Assembly (NCBI GenBank): GCA_964457925.1
Contig: CAYWGH010000015.1
Span: 75,359 to 139,358 of the forward strand
DNA from: Coneutiohabitans sp964457925
Lineage (GTDB): Bacteria; Zhuqueibacterota; Zhuqueibacteria; Zhuqueibacterales; Zhuqueibacteraceae
Direction: 5' to 3'
Length of the DNA: 64,000 nt
In this document: piece after piece, positions 1 to 9,383 of the stretch
How positions within the stretch are numbered: position 1 is the first letter of the stretch
How the letters are laid out: each line of letters begins with the position of its first letter
Notes under the pieces: generated by a model
The model's database searches: none
What the model was told of the DNA's origin: nothing
What the model saw: the letters and a program-made list of their open reading frames with translations, nothing else
Program-made: the position numbers and the translations under genes

Positions 1-969
1 CAGGCTCTGTCAAAATTAATTGGCGAAGCCCCGGCTTTTCTCAAGGCGATTGCCTCTCTTCCGGCGGTAGCCAAGAGCGACGCGACGATACTGATTACTG
101 GCGAGACCGGCACAGGTAAAGAATTGGCCGCCCGGGCCATTCATTATTTGAGTGCACGAGCTGCATTCCCCTTCATCCCGGTAAACTGTGGTTCGTTCCC
201 GGAAACGCTCTTGGAAGATGAGCTTTTTGGGCATGAACGCGGGGCCTACACTGACGCTCACACGCAAAGACGAGGGGTGATTGCCCAAGCCGACAAAGGC
301 ACCCTCTTTTTAGATGAAATCGAGGCTCTCAGCACAAAAGCGCAAGTGGCTCTTCTGCGCGTGCTGCAAGAAAAAAAGTTCCGCGCCCTCGGGGCGAGCG
401 ACGAACAATCGGCCGATGTGCGGATCGTCGCAGCGACCAACGCGCCGCTGCATGAATTGGTGCAAGCCGGAAATTTTCGTGCGGACTTGTATTATCGTCT
501 TCGCGTCTTGTTTATTAATTTGCCGCCCCTGCGAGACCGCAAAGAAGACATTATCCCGCTGGCATGTCATTTCTTGAAAAAGCATGTTTCCCCGGAGCGA
601 CAGTTCCTGCAATTTTCTCCGTCGGCTCATGAGGCCTTGCTCGCCTACGAATGGCCGGGCAACGTCAGAGAGTTGGAGAATGCCGTCATCCGCGGAATTC
701 ATCTTTGCCAGGACAACAAAATAGAGATTGAAGATTTGGGGATTCCCGTGTTAACCGCAAGCCGGCATGCTTCAGCAGTTGCCCCCCACTCTGATGTATG
801 CTCGTTCAAAGCCGAAAAGCAAAAAGTGATCGAGGCGTTTGAGCGGGACTATCTCACGCGCCTCATGCGCGATTACAATGGCAACGTCACGCAAGCAGCG
901 CTGGCCGCCGGCAAAGAACGTCGCGATCTCGGCAAGTTGCTGAAAAAATACCAGATCAATCACAAGTAA
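1..969 (+). CDS. Sigma-54-dependent transcriptional activator, 5' end cut by window
   Basis: The reading frame is open from base 1, so the N-terminal part is missing; 322 residues remain. Visible are a Walker A motif GETGTGKE (nt 100-123), Walker B GTLFLDEI, sensor I VRIVAATN, an arginine-finger region FRADLYYRLRV, and a C-terminal Fis-type helix-turn-helix (about nt 840-960, GNVTQAALAAGKER). This is the NtrC-family AAA+ core that remodels sigma-54 RNA polymerase. The loop that contacts sigma-54, normally GAFTGA, reads GAYTDA (nt 241-258). The sensory domain lies outside the window, so the signal is unknown. A sigma-54-like promoter lies 414 bp downstream. Confidence 0.93.
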   Translation, partial: QALSKLIGEAPAFLKAIASLPAVAKSDATILITGETGTGKELAARAIHYLSARAAFPFIPVNCGSFPETLLEDELFGHERGAYTDAHTQRRGVIAQADKGTLFLDEIEALSTKAQVALLRVLQEKKFRALGASDEQSADVRIVAATNAPLHELVQAGNFRADLYYRLRVLFINLPPLRDRKEDIIPLACHFLKKHVSPERQFLQFSPSAHEALLAYEWPGNVRELENAVIRGIHLCQDNKIEIEDLGIPVLTASRHASAVAPHSDVCSFKAEKQKVIEAFERDYLTRLMRDYNGNVTQAALAAGKERRDLGKLLKKYQINHK

Positions 970-1473
970 TATTGATTCCCGACAAATTGCGCCATTGCGA
1001 GTTTGCCTTTTCGAAAGTCTATAATCCAACGCAATAAACGCATTCTGCTAACGGATTGTTCGAATCAAATACTCCGCTTGCAGTAGAGTCTTTTCTTCAA
1101 GAACTTGAAATTTTTTTAAGATCTTAGTTTATCCCAAATCATTGATGCGCCAGTCGACGGGTCGTATTTTTTTCGGTATTTAATTGCCTTGATCGTGGGT
1201 GTAAATTTCCTCATTTGGCGGGTGATTTTCGACCCAACGCTGTTACCGCTTTTTAATAAATAACTTATCACCAAATCTCTAACGCAACTTTGCGGGTGTC
1301 TCCTGACCTACCCTTTAACCTATGCCCGAGATGATCCTTATTAAGCTATTGAAAATACGGTTCTCTTAATTCAAAAAATCTCTGGCTACATCTTTGCAAG
1401 AGAAGACAAAATTAAAAGAACTTTCTTCTTGCGCCTCAACGCTTAAAAGGACCGGGTTAACCTTGAACAACCC
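970..1473. other. 504-bp intergenic region holding a sigma-54-like promoter
   Basis: No convincing coding sequence is seen. The sequence is AT-richer than its neighbours. The only signal I can support is the -24/-12 element at 1383-1398. No clear terminator follows the activator gene. Confidence 0.6.
1383..1398 (+). promoter_or_regulatory. Sigma-54 (-24/-12) promoter candidate
   Basis: The element reads TGGCTACATCTTTGCA. The -24 GG and -12 GC are 12 bases apart, as the TGGCAC-N5-TTGC consensus requires, and TGGC and TTGCA are fully kept. It lies about 75 bp before the start of the 92-residue gene at 1474 and just after a gene for a sigma-54 activator, which supports function. The upstream activator-binding site was not identified. 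Confidence 0.6.
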
Positions 1474-1752
1474 ATGCGCAACACATTGAATCTCAACAAG
1501 GATGAACACCAGCGCGAAAAGGAATTGACCGAAGCCATTCTTGAGTATCTTGCCGAACATCCCCAAGCTTCGGATACACTGGAGGGCATTGCCGAATGGT
1601 GGGTGATGCGTCAGCAAGTCCGCGTTGAAATCAAGACGGTAGTGAAGGTTTTGCGCCAGTTAACTGGCAAAGGTCTTTTAGAAAAAATTGGCTACGGTGA
1701 TGAAGCCCTGTATCATCTGAAAGCCAAAGAAGGCGGAGGGCATCCCTCTTAG
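1474..1752 (+). CDS. Small winged-helix-like hypothetical protein (92 aa)
   Basis: The protein is small, charged and soluble, with no signal peptide. An N-terminal helix (about residues 15-30, LTEAILEYLAEHP) is followed by an EWW motif and a helix-loop-helix ending VLRQLTGKGLLEKIG. This is the usual pattern of a recognition helix plus wing in small winged-helix proteins; the assignment is by pattern only and I do not recognise a named family. There is no strong ribosome-binding site before the ATG. It sits downstream of a sigma-54-like promoter, so it may be a direct target of the adjacent activator. Confidence 0.6.
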   Translation: MRNTLNLNKDEHQREKELTEAILEYLAEHPQASDTLEGIAEWWVMRQQVRVEIKTVVKVLRQLTGKGLLEKIGYGDEALYHLKAKEGGGHPS

Positions 1753-2064
1753 ATGCCATCTGAAAAAGGTTTACCATTTACAAAGCTGCCTGGCTGGCCA
1801 TGACAACATATTACCACCAATATGTTAATTTTTCAAATAATTGTTGCCGGGCTAATTGCCATTCCTATCAACCTCTCAGGACGAGTCGTTAGATCAAGTC
1901 TCCTTACCCCACTTCAAAGATAACGTGCAAACTTGCCCACATCATGGGCTGGTATCGGTTTTTGAGTTACTCGATTGCTTTGACACTTCACCGCGTGATG
2001 ACGACAACGCAACAACCGACACTTAAGCCATTTTGGGCTAAACCACAAGCCGCGAGGTTAACGC
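1753..2064. other. 312-bp intergenic region, nothing firmly identified
   Basis: There is no convincing ORF. A TTGACA hexamer occurs at 1980-1985 but has no matching -10 box at the expected distance. GAGG at 2054-2057 is the likely ribosome-binding site for the next gene. Confidence 0.4.
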
Positions 2065-4668
2065 ATGCGTACCAAAAGAATTGTGCTCTGGTGTTTTCTC
2101 CTCTCACTCGTTCTGCTGATGGCACACGAGACCCAAGCACAGGTTGACAGCAGCAAGGTTACGATCTCGATTAGCAGTGGCATGGCCCCGACATTTTCCT
2201 GGGCACCGAACATTGCGATCGGGCGTCTTGTGGTGGAGCAGGGCGAAAAAGAGCTCTGGGGCACGGAAACAGAAGGCACTGACACCTATCGCTCGCCGAT
2301 TCGCTACGGTGTTCATCCGCCAGATGCTCTGGAAGATGTGCCCGCCGATCCCTTGGTTGCCGGACAAACTTACACCGTTTCGCTGTTTCGATGGATCAGA
2401 TTCGCCGAGCCGGAAAGCCTGGAATTCGTTGGTTCGCAGGAATTTAGCCCAACTCCGACTGCTGAAGGTGAAGAAGAGCCGGTTGCTGGCATTCGCCCCA
2501 CACTGCGTGCCGGAGTACTGACGCCCGATTTCAGGCTTGAAGGCACATCGGACAGCCAGTCCTGGTGGAACGGTGCCGACGCCATATCGAATCTTATCAC
2601 CATTGAACCGGAAGAAGGCGGCGAACCTGCGGGTCGCACAGTCGTCAAGGTGTTAGCCAGCCCGCAGGAAATTGTTGTGGGCGTGCGCTGCTATGACAAC
2701 GAACCGAAAGGCATTGTCGCTTTTTCCAAGGCGCGGGATGTTGCATTCGAAGACGAGTATCAGGAAGATCATATTGTGATCGTGTTTGATACTTTCTTAG
2801 ATGGCCGTTCCGGATATGTGTTTTCAGTCAATCCCAACGGCGCGCGTTCCGAGGGCTTGGTGATCGAGCAGGGGGAAGACGTGAATGGCGACTGGGATAC
2901 GATTTGGGAGGCCAAAACCTCGCGCGATAATGCCGGCTGGTCCGCGGAAATTCGTATTCCGATCAAAAGTCTCAGTTTCAAAAAAGGCCTGACCGAGTGG
3001 GGTTTCAACGTGCAGCGTCGCGTGGAACGGTTGCAGGAAACCAGTCGTTGGGCGAGCGCCAAGCGCGATTATGAAATTTATCAAACCAGTCGTGCTGGAA
3101 TTCTCACAGATCTGCCCGAATTCGATCTCGGCGTGGGGTTGAGCATTCGTCCCGCGGTGGTGGGCCGAGGTCGGAAACCTGAACCGGGAGCAAGCACGGA
3201 GACGGAGGGGGACATTAGCCTGGACATCACCCAAAAACTGGGATCGAATCTTTTGTCGGCGTTAACGGTCAACACGGATTTTGCCGAAACCGAAGTGGAT
3301 GTCCGGCAAATCAACTTGAGCCGCTTTCCGGTTTTCTTTCCGGAAAAACGCAGTTTCTTTTTGGAAGGCGCGGATATTTTCGAGTTCGGCATCGGCCTGG
3401 ACGAAGACACCATCTTGCCGTTCTTTACCCGCCGCATCGGCCTTTATGGCGACCCGGAAGCAGATCAAGCGCCGATTCCCATCAATGTGGGCGGCAAAAT
3501 CAATGGCCGCGTCGGCAACTCCAACTTAGGCGCGCTCGTCGCCAATACTCGCAAGGTGGAGGACTTTGCCGCGACCGAGGACACCACCATTGAGGTCGGG
3601 CAGGCAACCATGGGGGCGTTTCGCCTCAAACAAAACGTTTTGGAAGAGTCTTCGCTGGGCATGCTCGCCACCTTCGGCGATCAGCAGGGCCGCGCCGACA
3701 GTTGGTCTGCGGGCGTGGATTTTACCTATCGTACCTCGGAGTTCATGAATGAAAAGACGCTGTTGATCGGCGTGTGGGGTTTGCTCAACAATCGCGAGGA
3801 TTTGGAGGGCGATAAATCGGCCTACGGCCTCCGCATCGATTATCCCAACGATTTATTCGACATCAATTTCACCTCGATTCGCATCGGCCCGGGCTTCGAT
3901 CCCTCGCTCGGTTTTGTGCCGCGCCGGAATATTCATTTGTGGGATTTCACCGGCGATTACAAGCCGCGGCCCAACTGGTCGTTGGTGCGCCAGATGACGC
4001 ATGAATTTTCCTTCCGGCTATTCAATGCATGGAATAATTCCGAGTGGGAAAGCTATGACTTGCTCCTCAAGCCGCTGGACTGGCTGTTCGAAAGCGGCGA
4101 TCGTATGCAAGCCGGCTTGTTGCGTCAGGGTGATCGCCCCCCGGAGATTTTCGAGTTGGCGGCGGACGTGGACATTTCGACCGGCTCTTACGAATGGACT
4201 CGCTACTTTTTGGAAGCAAGCACGGCGCAAAAGCGCATGCTCAGCGCCGGCGCTCGCTGGGAAACCGGAAATTATTACAATGGCGATTTGAACACGATCG
4301 AGGGAAAAGTCGCATTGAAGCCCTCCTCGTTTCTCACGCTGGAATTTACCGGCGAACGCAATACCGGCAAAGCGACCGCCTTCGATGAAGAGGAAGAAAC
4401 ATTTACCGAGACTGATTTTACTGAGGAATTATTCGGTCTGCGGTTTCAACTGAATTTCTCCCCCAATCTGCAATTTAGCAGCCTGACACAGTATGACACA
4501 CAAAGCCGTGAGTTGGGCTCTAACAATAAGCTGCGCTGGACATTTAATCCGCTCGGTGATCTGTTCCTGGTCTACAATCACAACCTGGTGCGGCGCGTCA
4601 GCGACAATCGTTGGGAATTCGTCTCCAACGAGCTGCCGGTGAAGATTCAGTATGCTTGGCGGTTTTAA
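2065..4668 (+). CDS. DUF5916-type outer-membrane protein with carbohydrate-binding-like domain
   Basis: The 867-residue protein starts with a Sec signal peptide (hydrophobic stretch then HETQAQ). Roughly residues 150-330 look like the family 9 carbohydrate-binding-like beta-sandwich that precedes DUF5916, with strings such as GRSGYVFSVNPNGAR, WDTIWEAKTS and GWSAEIRIPIKSLSF. The region from about 350 onward has the alternating aromatic pattern of a beta-barrel and includes FPEKRSFFLEGADIFEFG, a recognisable DUF5916 segment. The last residue is Phe, as in many Bam-inserted porins. The family is common in FCB bacteria and has no firmly established function; surface binding or transport of sugars is a guess. 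Confidence 0.85.
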   Translation: MRTKRIVLWCFLLSLVLLMAHETQAQVDSSKVTISISSGMAPTFSWAPNIAIGRLVVEQGEKELWGTETEGTDTYRSPIRYGVHPPDALEDVPADPLVAGQTYTVSLFRWIRFAEPESLEFVGSQEFSPTPTAEGEEEPVAGIRPTLRAGVLTPDFRLEGTSDSQSWWNGADAISNLITIEPEEGGEPAGRTVVKVLASPQEIVVGVRCYDNEPKGIVAFSKARDVAFEDEYQEDHIVIVFDTFLDGRSGYVFSVNPNGARSEGLVIEQGEDVNGDWDTIWEAKTSRDNAGWSAEIRIPIKSLSFKKGLTEWGFNVQRRVERLQETSRWASAKRDYEIYQTSRAGILTDLPEFDLGVGLSIRPAVVGRGRKPEPGASTETEGDISLDITQKLGSNLLSALTVNTDFAETEVDVRQINLSRFPVFFPEKRSFFLEGADIFEFGIGLDEDTILPFFTRRIGLYGDPEADQAPIPINVGGKINGRVGNSNLGALVANTRKVEDFAATEDTTIEVGQATMGAFRLKQNVLEESSLGMLATFGDQQGRADSWSAGVDFTYRTSEFMNEKTLLIGVWGLLNNREDLEGDKSAYGLRIDYPNDLFDINFTSIRIGPGFDPSLGFVPRRNIHLWDFTGDYKPRPNWSLVRQMTHEFSFRLFNAWNNSEWESYDLLLKPLDWLFESGDRMQAGLLRQGDRPPEIFELAADVDISTGSYEWTRYFLEASTAQKRMLSAGARWETGNYYNGDLNTIEGKVALKPSSFLTLEFTGERNTGKATAFDEEEETFTETDFTEELFGLRFQLNFSPNLQFSSLTQYDTQSRELGSNNKLRWTFNPLGDLFLVYNHNLVRRVSDNRWEFVSNELPVKIQYAWRF

Positions 4669-4733
4669 GTTGTCAATTGGCGATTGTCAATTAGCTCTTG
4701 GAAATGATCAATTATCACAAGGAGATAGACATC

Positions 4734-5687
4734 ATGAAATCTGCGTGCCGGCGAGTTCTAACCATGGCTTCACCCGTTTTTGCGTTCATGGGTTTTGCGC
4801 TGTTGAGCAACTGCGCTGAAGCTCAGGACACCAAGGCCGACGACAAGGCCGGGAGCAAAACCGAAGCGATGGCTGAGAACAAAAGCACTGAGAAAAAGTG
4901 GGAGGATTTCGATCCCAACAACTTCGCCAATCCGACCAATATCGACAACACCTATATGCCTATGAAGCCGGGCATGCGCTACACCTACGAAGGCACCTCG
5001 GTGGAAGATGATGGCACGGTCGTGCCGCATAAAGTTGTGATCAACATCACCGACATGACCAAAGTAATTGGCGGCGTTCGCTCGCTCGTGACATGGGACT
5101 TGGATTACAGCGACGGCGAGTTGGTGGAAGCGGAACTGGCTTTCTTCGCTCAGGACAATGACGGCAATGTCTGGCGCATGGGTGAATATCCTGAAGAATA
5201 TGATGAAGGCAAGTTCCTCATGGCGCCAACCTGGATTCACGGCTATGAAGAAGCGCGCGCCGGCATCATGATGCAGGGAAATCCGCAGCTTGGAACACCG
5301 AGCTACGCACAAGGCTGGGGGCCGGCGGTGGACTGGACCGACCGTGGGCAAGTCGATCAGATGGGTGTAGAAACTAAGGTTCCGGCGGGCCAATACAAAG
5401 ATGTTTTGGTGATTGCCGAAACCAGCGCATCAGAACCTGATGCGCAACAACTCAAGTATTATGCCCCGGGTATCGGAAATGTCTACGTCGGTTGGAGAGG
5501 GGCGGGTGAAAAGACCAAAGAGGTTTTAGAGCTGACCAAAGTTGAACAACTTGACGCAAAGGCCATGGCCGTGGTGCGTGCGGAAGCACTGAAGATGGAA
5601 AAGCATGCTTACGAAGTTAGCAAAAACGTGTATGCACACACGCCGCCGTTGGAGCAAGCAGCGGGCGCTGGGCAGGCGGCCAAGTAA
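4734..5687 (+). CDS. Secreted conserved hypothetical protein
   Basis: Start chosen at ATG 4734 because AAGGAG (4719-4724) precedes it at good spacing, giving 317 residues; an ATG 36 bp upstream lacks a ribosome-binding site. The N-terminus is a signal peptide ending NCAEAQ; the Cys is not in a convincing lipobox. The mature part begins with a charged linker and then a globular domain with DNTYMPMKPG, GMRYTYEG and KVPAGQYKDVLVIAE, a pattern seen in uncharacterised secreted proteins whose core is probably beta-rich. It is rich in Glu, Asp and Met. It follows the DUF5916 gene by 65 bp and may be cotranscribed. Function unknown. Confidence 0.75.
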   Translation: MKSACRRVLTMASPVFAFMGFALLSNCAEAQDTKADDKAGSKTEAMAENKSTEKKWEDFDPNNFANPTNIDNTYMPMKPGMRYTYEGTSVEDDGTVVPHKVVINITDMTKVIGGVRSLVTWDLDYSDGELVEAELAFFAQDNDGNVWRMGEYPEEYDEGKFLMAPTWIHGYEEARAGIMMQGNPQLGTPSYAQGWGPAVDWTDRGQVDQMGVETKVPAGQYKDVLVIAETSASEPDAQQLKYYAPGIGNVYVGWRGAGEKTKEVLELTKVEQLDAKAMAVVRAEALKMEKHAYEVSKNVYAHTPPLEQAAGAGQAAK

Positions 5688-5717
5688 GCGGGCGGCTTGG
5701 GGGCTTTTCTAAAAATT

Positions 5718-5746
5718 AACCGCAAAGGCGCGAAGCACGCGAAGAC
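5718..5746 (+). repeat. Dispersed repeat copy A (AACCGCAAAGGCGC type)
   Basis: This stretch matches 18983-19010 with only a few differences (AACCGCAAAGGCGCGAAG against AACCGCCAAGGCGCAAAG). Both copies lie between genes. It resembles dispersed intergenic elements found in many bacterial genomes; its role is unknown. Confidence 0.5.
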
Positions 5747-5999
5747 AGCACAGCCAAACTCTTCACGTGTTTGACGTCATTGCGGTTTAGCCTCTGTCTT
5801 GGCTGAAAGGCTTCAAAAGAGCTCGGTTTTCCTGCACTATTCTGAGAGTATATTCTTGGGCATTGCGCTGCGCTAAAGTTGGTGGTCGCGGCGTTGCAAT
5901 GAAAAAATTTTTCTCAGAAGAAAGGGGTGTTTTTTTAAAATTAGGATGATAGTCGAAAAGACCTACCCAAGTTAAGATACCAAAAAAAAAGTGCAAAAG

Positions 6000-6038
6000 T
6001 GTCACAGCCTTGTGAACAACTTGCAAAATAACTGTCAC
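6000..6038 (+). promoter_or_regulatory. Four-unit 11-bp direct-repeat operator upstream of RND pump
   Basis: Hexamers TGTCAC, TGTGAA, TGCAAA and TGTCAC start at 6000, 6011, 6022 and 6033, each exactly 11 bp after the last. This is the helical spacing used by PhoB/OmpR-family regulators, and TGTCAY is the PhoB half-site core. It ends 52 bp before the pump gene. The same architecture occurs at 16142, 40147 and 43404. One of the four units has TGC instead of TGT. Confidence 0.6.
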
Positions 6039-6090
6039 GTAATCGCATGAAATAACCCATGTTGTATCACCAAACCAACGGAGGTCTGCA

Positions 6091-9000
6091 ATGATGCGTT
6101 GGATCGTTGGGTCGAGCCTGAAGCTTCGACTCGTGATGGCCGCAGTTGCGGCGTTGCTGATGGTTTTCGGTTTTACGCAACTTCGCAAAATGCCAGTGGA
6201 TGCCCTGCCGGAGTTCACGCGGCCGTATGTGGAAATTCAAGCCGAAGCGCTCGGACTTTCGGCTCAGGAGGTGGAAGCCATGATCACCACGCCATTCGAG
6301 GCGGACATGATCAACGGCACGCCGTGGGCTGAGGAAATCCGTTCCGTATCAATTCCCGGGTTGTCGTCGGTCAAACTCATCTTCGAGCGAGGAACTGACA
6401 TCATGAAGGCTCGGCAAGTCGTGCAAGAGCGCATGACGGAAATCTTCGCTTTGCCGCAAGTGTCGAGGCCACCGGCTATGGTGAACCCGGTTGCCTCGGC
6501 TGGCCGCTGCATGGAGATCGGGTTGACCTCGAACACAATGTCTCTGATTGATATGTCCGTGCTCGCTCGATGGACCATCGCACCGCGTCTGATGGGCTTG
6601 CCTGGTGTAGCAAATGTATCGATTTGGGGCGAGCGCATGCGGCAATTACAAGTACAGGTCGATCCGGAAAAATTGCGCGCTGAAGGCTTGACCCTGCTGC
6701 AAATCATCTCGACTGCTGGCAACTCATTGTGGGCCTCACCTTTGAGCTTTTTGGAAGCCTCGACGCCTGGCACCGGCGGATGGATCGATACTCCTAATCA
6801 AAGGCTCGGCGTTCGGCACATCCTGCCCATACAAACCGCTGCGGACCTTTCTCAGGTGCCCATAGAAGGCGCACCTTCGAAGCGTTTGGGCGATGTTACT
6901 ACAGTAATCGAAGATCATCAACCGTTGATTGGCGACGCTATTGTTAACGACACTCCTTCTCTGATGCTGGTGGTCGAAAAGTTCCCGTGGGCCAATACCA
7001 AAGAAGTCACACAAAATGTTGAAAAGGCATTGGCGGCAATGCGCCTCGGCCTCACTGGTTTGGAAATAGATCCCACTCTTTTCCGACCCGCAACCTTCCT
7101 GGATGTGGCGGTTGGCAATCTTTCTTCGACGCTGCTGATTAGTATGATTCTTTTGATAGTAGCGCTCGGCGCCTTTTTCTTCAACTGGCGCACGGCGTTA
7201 ATTTCTGCTGTGACAGTGTTGGTTTCTGTGATTGCGGCCGGTACCGTGCTTTACGTTCGCGGCATCGAAGTCAATTTTATGATTATCGCCGGTATGATGA
7301 TCGCTCTGGCCGCCCTCATCGACGATGCGATTATCGACGTTGAAAATATCGCCCGGCGTCTACGTCAGTCGCGCGAAGCAGGCAGCAGGAAATCCAAGGC
7401 AACGATTATTTACGAGGCCGTTGCCGAGATTCGCAGCCCAATTCTCTACGCCACCGCGATCATGGCGCTGGCCGTGCTGCCTGCGATGTTCCTTGAGGGC
7501 GTCTCCGGCGCGTTTTGGCAGCCGCTGGCAATGTCCTACATTTTGGCTTTGCTCGTTTCTCTGTTAGTAGCCGTTACTATTACTCCGGCATTGAGTCTGC
7601 TGTTGTTGCGGCAAGGTTCGTTGCAACGCGGCGATTCCCCGGTTATGGGCATTCTGCGTGGACTCTATAGCGGGCTTTTGGGTTGGGCTGCACGCGCGCC
7701 GCGTTCGGCATTTGTCACTGCCTGTGCCTTGGCTGTTATTGGCTTGCTCTCCGTGCCCATGATGCGTCAAGAATCGTTGTTGCCGGATTTCAAAGAGACC
7801 GATTTGGTAGTTCGCATGGCTGGCAGCCCTGCGGCTTCCCATCCCGCCATGAGTCGTGTCACTACGCTGGCCAGCCGCGAACTGCGAACCATTCCAGGTG
7901 TGCGCAATGTCAGCGCACATGTGGGCCGTGCAATCATGTCGGATAAGGTGACCAATATCAATGCCAGCGAGATTTGGATTAGCATTGATCCCTCTGCTGA
8001 TTATGCGGCCACCGTGGCGCAAGTCAAGCAGGTGGTAAGCGGCTATCCGGGACTCTCACCGGAAGTGCTAAATTACAGCCAAGCCATGATCAGAGAAGAA
8101 CTCTCGGGAACTGGTGAATCTTTGGTTGTGCGGGTTTACGGTGAAGACTTGGGCATGATCGCCAAAAAGGCCGAGGAAGTTCAGCAAATGCTGGCAAAAA
8201 TTGGCGGCATCGTTGCCCCCAAAGTGGAATATCCGGAAGAATTACCAACTTTGGAAATCGAAGTCGATATCGAAAGAGCCAAGCAAGCTGGCCTCAAGCC
8301 TGGTGACGTGCGCCGAGCCGCTACCTCCCTTGTCTCAGGCATTGTGGTCGGCAGCCTTTTCGAGAATCAAAAGGTATTTGATGTCGTAGTTTGGGGCACG
8401 CCCAGCGTGCGCCATAGTGTGGACAATGTTCGCAACCTGCTTATCGATCGACCTGAAGGCGGCCACGTGCGCCTGGAAGATGTGGCCAACGTTCGTATTG
8501 TATCGGGTGTTGCTCAAATCCGTCGTGATGCTGTGGCGCGCTGCATGGACGTCGTCGCAGATGTACGCGGACGGGATCTCGCTGCCATCGCTACCGACAT
8601 TGAAAACGGCATCAAGCAAATCAAATTTCCACTAGAGTACCGCGCCGAGTTGTTGGGAGAATATGCCGAGCGGCTTGCGGCGCAAAATCGCGTGATCGCT
8701 TTCGCGATTTCCGCTGCCATTGGCATATTCATACTCCTGCAAGTGTTTACCCGGAGTTGGCGTTTGGCTGGCGTGCTCTTCCTCACCCTGCCGATGGCCT
8801 TGCTCGGCGGCACTCTTGCAGCATTTATGGCCACTGGCGGCCTGCTTTCTTTTGGCGCGATTGTGGGATTTTTTGCCGTCTTTGGGGTCGCCGTGCGCAA
8901 CAGTCTAACGTTGATCGGCCGTTATCAACACCTTGAGAACCAAGGAGAAGAGTTTACTGCAGCACTGGTTCAGCGTGCTACAGAGGAAAGTTCAGGTCCG

Positions 9001-9288
9001 ATCTTGCTGGCCGCGGTCGCCACGGCATTGGTCTTCCTTCCGGTAGCCATTGCTGGCAACATCGCCGGCCTCGAAATCGCGCAGCCGATTGCCGTTGTTG
9101 TTCTGGGCGGTTTGATCACCGCAACAATTTTCAGCCTCGCCGCTGTGCCCGCCATGTATTTGCTCTTTGGCTCGAAACGCGAAGAAGAGCTTGGACTTCT
9201 TCCCGTCACGGTTGTCAGCGAAGAAGAAATGGCCGAGGCCCTGGAAAGAGCCCGCGAGTCAGGGACGATGAAGCAATACGCGGAATAA
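6091..9288 (+). CDS. CusA/CzcA-family RND efflux permease (pump 1)
   Basis: At 1065 residues this is full length for a heavy-metal-efflux RND permease, an inner-membrane proton antiporter that feeds a tripartite channel. It has N-terminal TM1, a large periplasmic porter domain, a TM2-6 block, the repeat, and TM8-12. The TM4 proton-relay motif reads LIDDAIIDVENI. Compared with the other two pumps in the window it is the most divergent: LAALIDD replaces LGD/EVVDD before the relay Asp, and AVRNSLTLI replaces IAARNGIMLI near TM11. GGAGG at 6080-6084 sets the start; a second ATG follows directly. The gene is probably cotranscribed with the mini-adaptor and pump 2. Substrate (metal ion or organic) cannot be read from sequence. 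Confidence 0.93.
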   Translation: MMRWIVGSSLKLRLVMAAVAALLMVFGFTQLRKMPVDALPEFTRPYVEIQAEALGLSAQEVEAMITTPFEADMINGTPWAEEIRSVSIPGLSSVKLIFERGTDIMKARQVVQERMTEIFALPQVSRPPAMVNPVASAGRCMEIGLTSNTMSLIDMSVLARWTIAPRLMGLPGVANVSIWGERMRQLQVQVDPEKLRAEGLTLLQIISTAGNSLWASPLSFLEASTPGTGGWIDTPNQRLGVRHILPIQTAADLSQVPIEGAPSKRLGDVTTVIEDHQPLIGDAIVNDTPSLMLVVEKFPWANTKEVTQNVEKALAAMRLGLTGLEIDPTLFRPATFLDVAVGNLSSTLLISMILLIVALGAFFFNWRTALISAVTVLVSVIAAGTVLYVRGIEVNFMIIAGMMIALAALIDDAIIDVENIARRLRQSREAGSRKSKATIIYEAVAEIRSPILYATAIMALAVLPAMFLEGVSGAFWQPLAMSYILALLVSLLVAVTITPALSLLLLRQGSLQRGDSPVMGILRGLYSGLLGWAARAPRSAFVTACALAVIGLLSVPMMRQESLLPDFKETDLVVRMAGSPAASHPAMSRVTTLASRELRTIPGVRNVSAHVGRAIMSDKVTNINASEIWISIDPSADYAATVAQVKQVVSGYPGLSPEVLNYSQAMIREELSGTGESLVVRVYGEDLGMIAKKAEEVQQMLAKIGGIVAPKVEYPEELPTLEIEVDIERAKQAGLKPGDVRRAATSLVSGIVVGSLFENQKVFDVVVWGTPSVRHSVDNVRNLLIDRPEGGHVRLEDVANVRIVSGVAQIRRDAVARCMDVVADVRGRDLAAIATDIENGIKQIKFPLEYRAELLGEYAERLAAQNRVIAFAISAAIGIFILLQVFTRSWRLAGVLFLTLPMALLGGTLAAFMATGGLLSFGAIVGFFAVFGVAVRNSLTLIGRYQHLENQGEEFTAALVQRATEESSGPILLAAVATALVFLPVAIAGNIAGLEIAQPIAVVVLGGLITATIFSLAAVPAMYLLFGSKREEELGLLPVTVVSEEEMAEALERARESGTMKQYAE

Positions 9289-9383
9289 GAATTCTCCAGA
9301 CTCCCCTGGCCGGGTACTGAATCCAGCTATGAGGTTTTTGGGAAACTCGATTTTGAACGATCTGGTTGATCAAACAAGCCAAC

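Larger units (their letters stand above)
5688..6090. other. 403-bp intergenic region with repeat and operator upstream of RND pump
   Basis: It contains one copy of a dispersed repeat (5718-5746), a weak -24/-12-like element TGGTCGCGGCGTTGCA at 5883-5898 (GG-GC spacing correct but TGGT instead of TGGC), an A/T-rich stretch, and a four-unit 11-bp-periodic operator at 6000-6038. GGAGG at 6080-6084 is the ribosome-binding site of the pump gene. Confidence 0.6.

Noticed and set aside
4674..4694. TGTCAATT repeated 14 bp apart
   Set aside because: Spacing does not match the 11-bp arrays and it lies just after a stop codon; probably a short duplication.
4770..5393. A 207-codon minus-strand frame opposite the secreted protein gene
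   Set aside because: It lies fully inside a well-supported gene on the other strand, and its His/Arg-rich composition is that of an antisense shadow.
5883..5898. Sigma-54-like element before pump 1
   Set aside because: GG-GC spacing is right but TGGT replaces TGGC and it lies upstream of the operator array; not strong enough to call.
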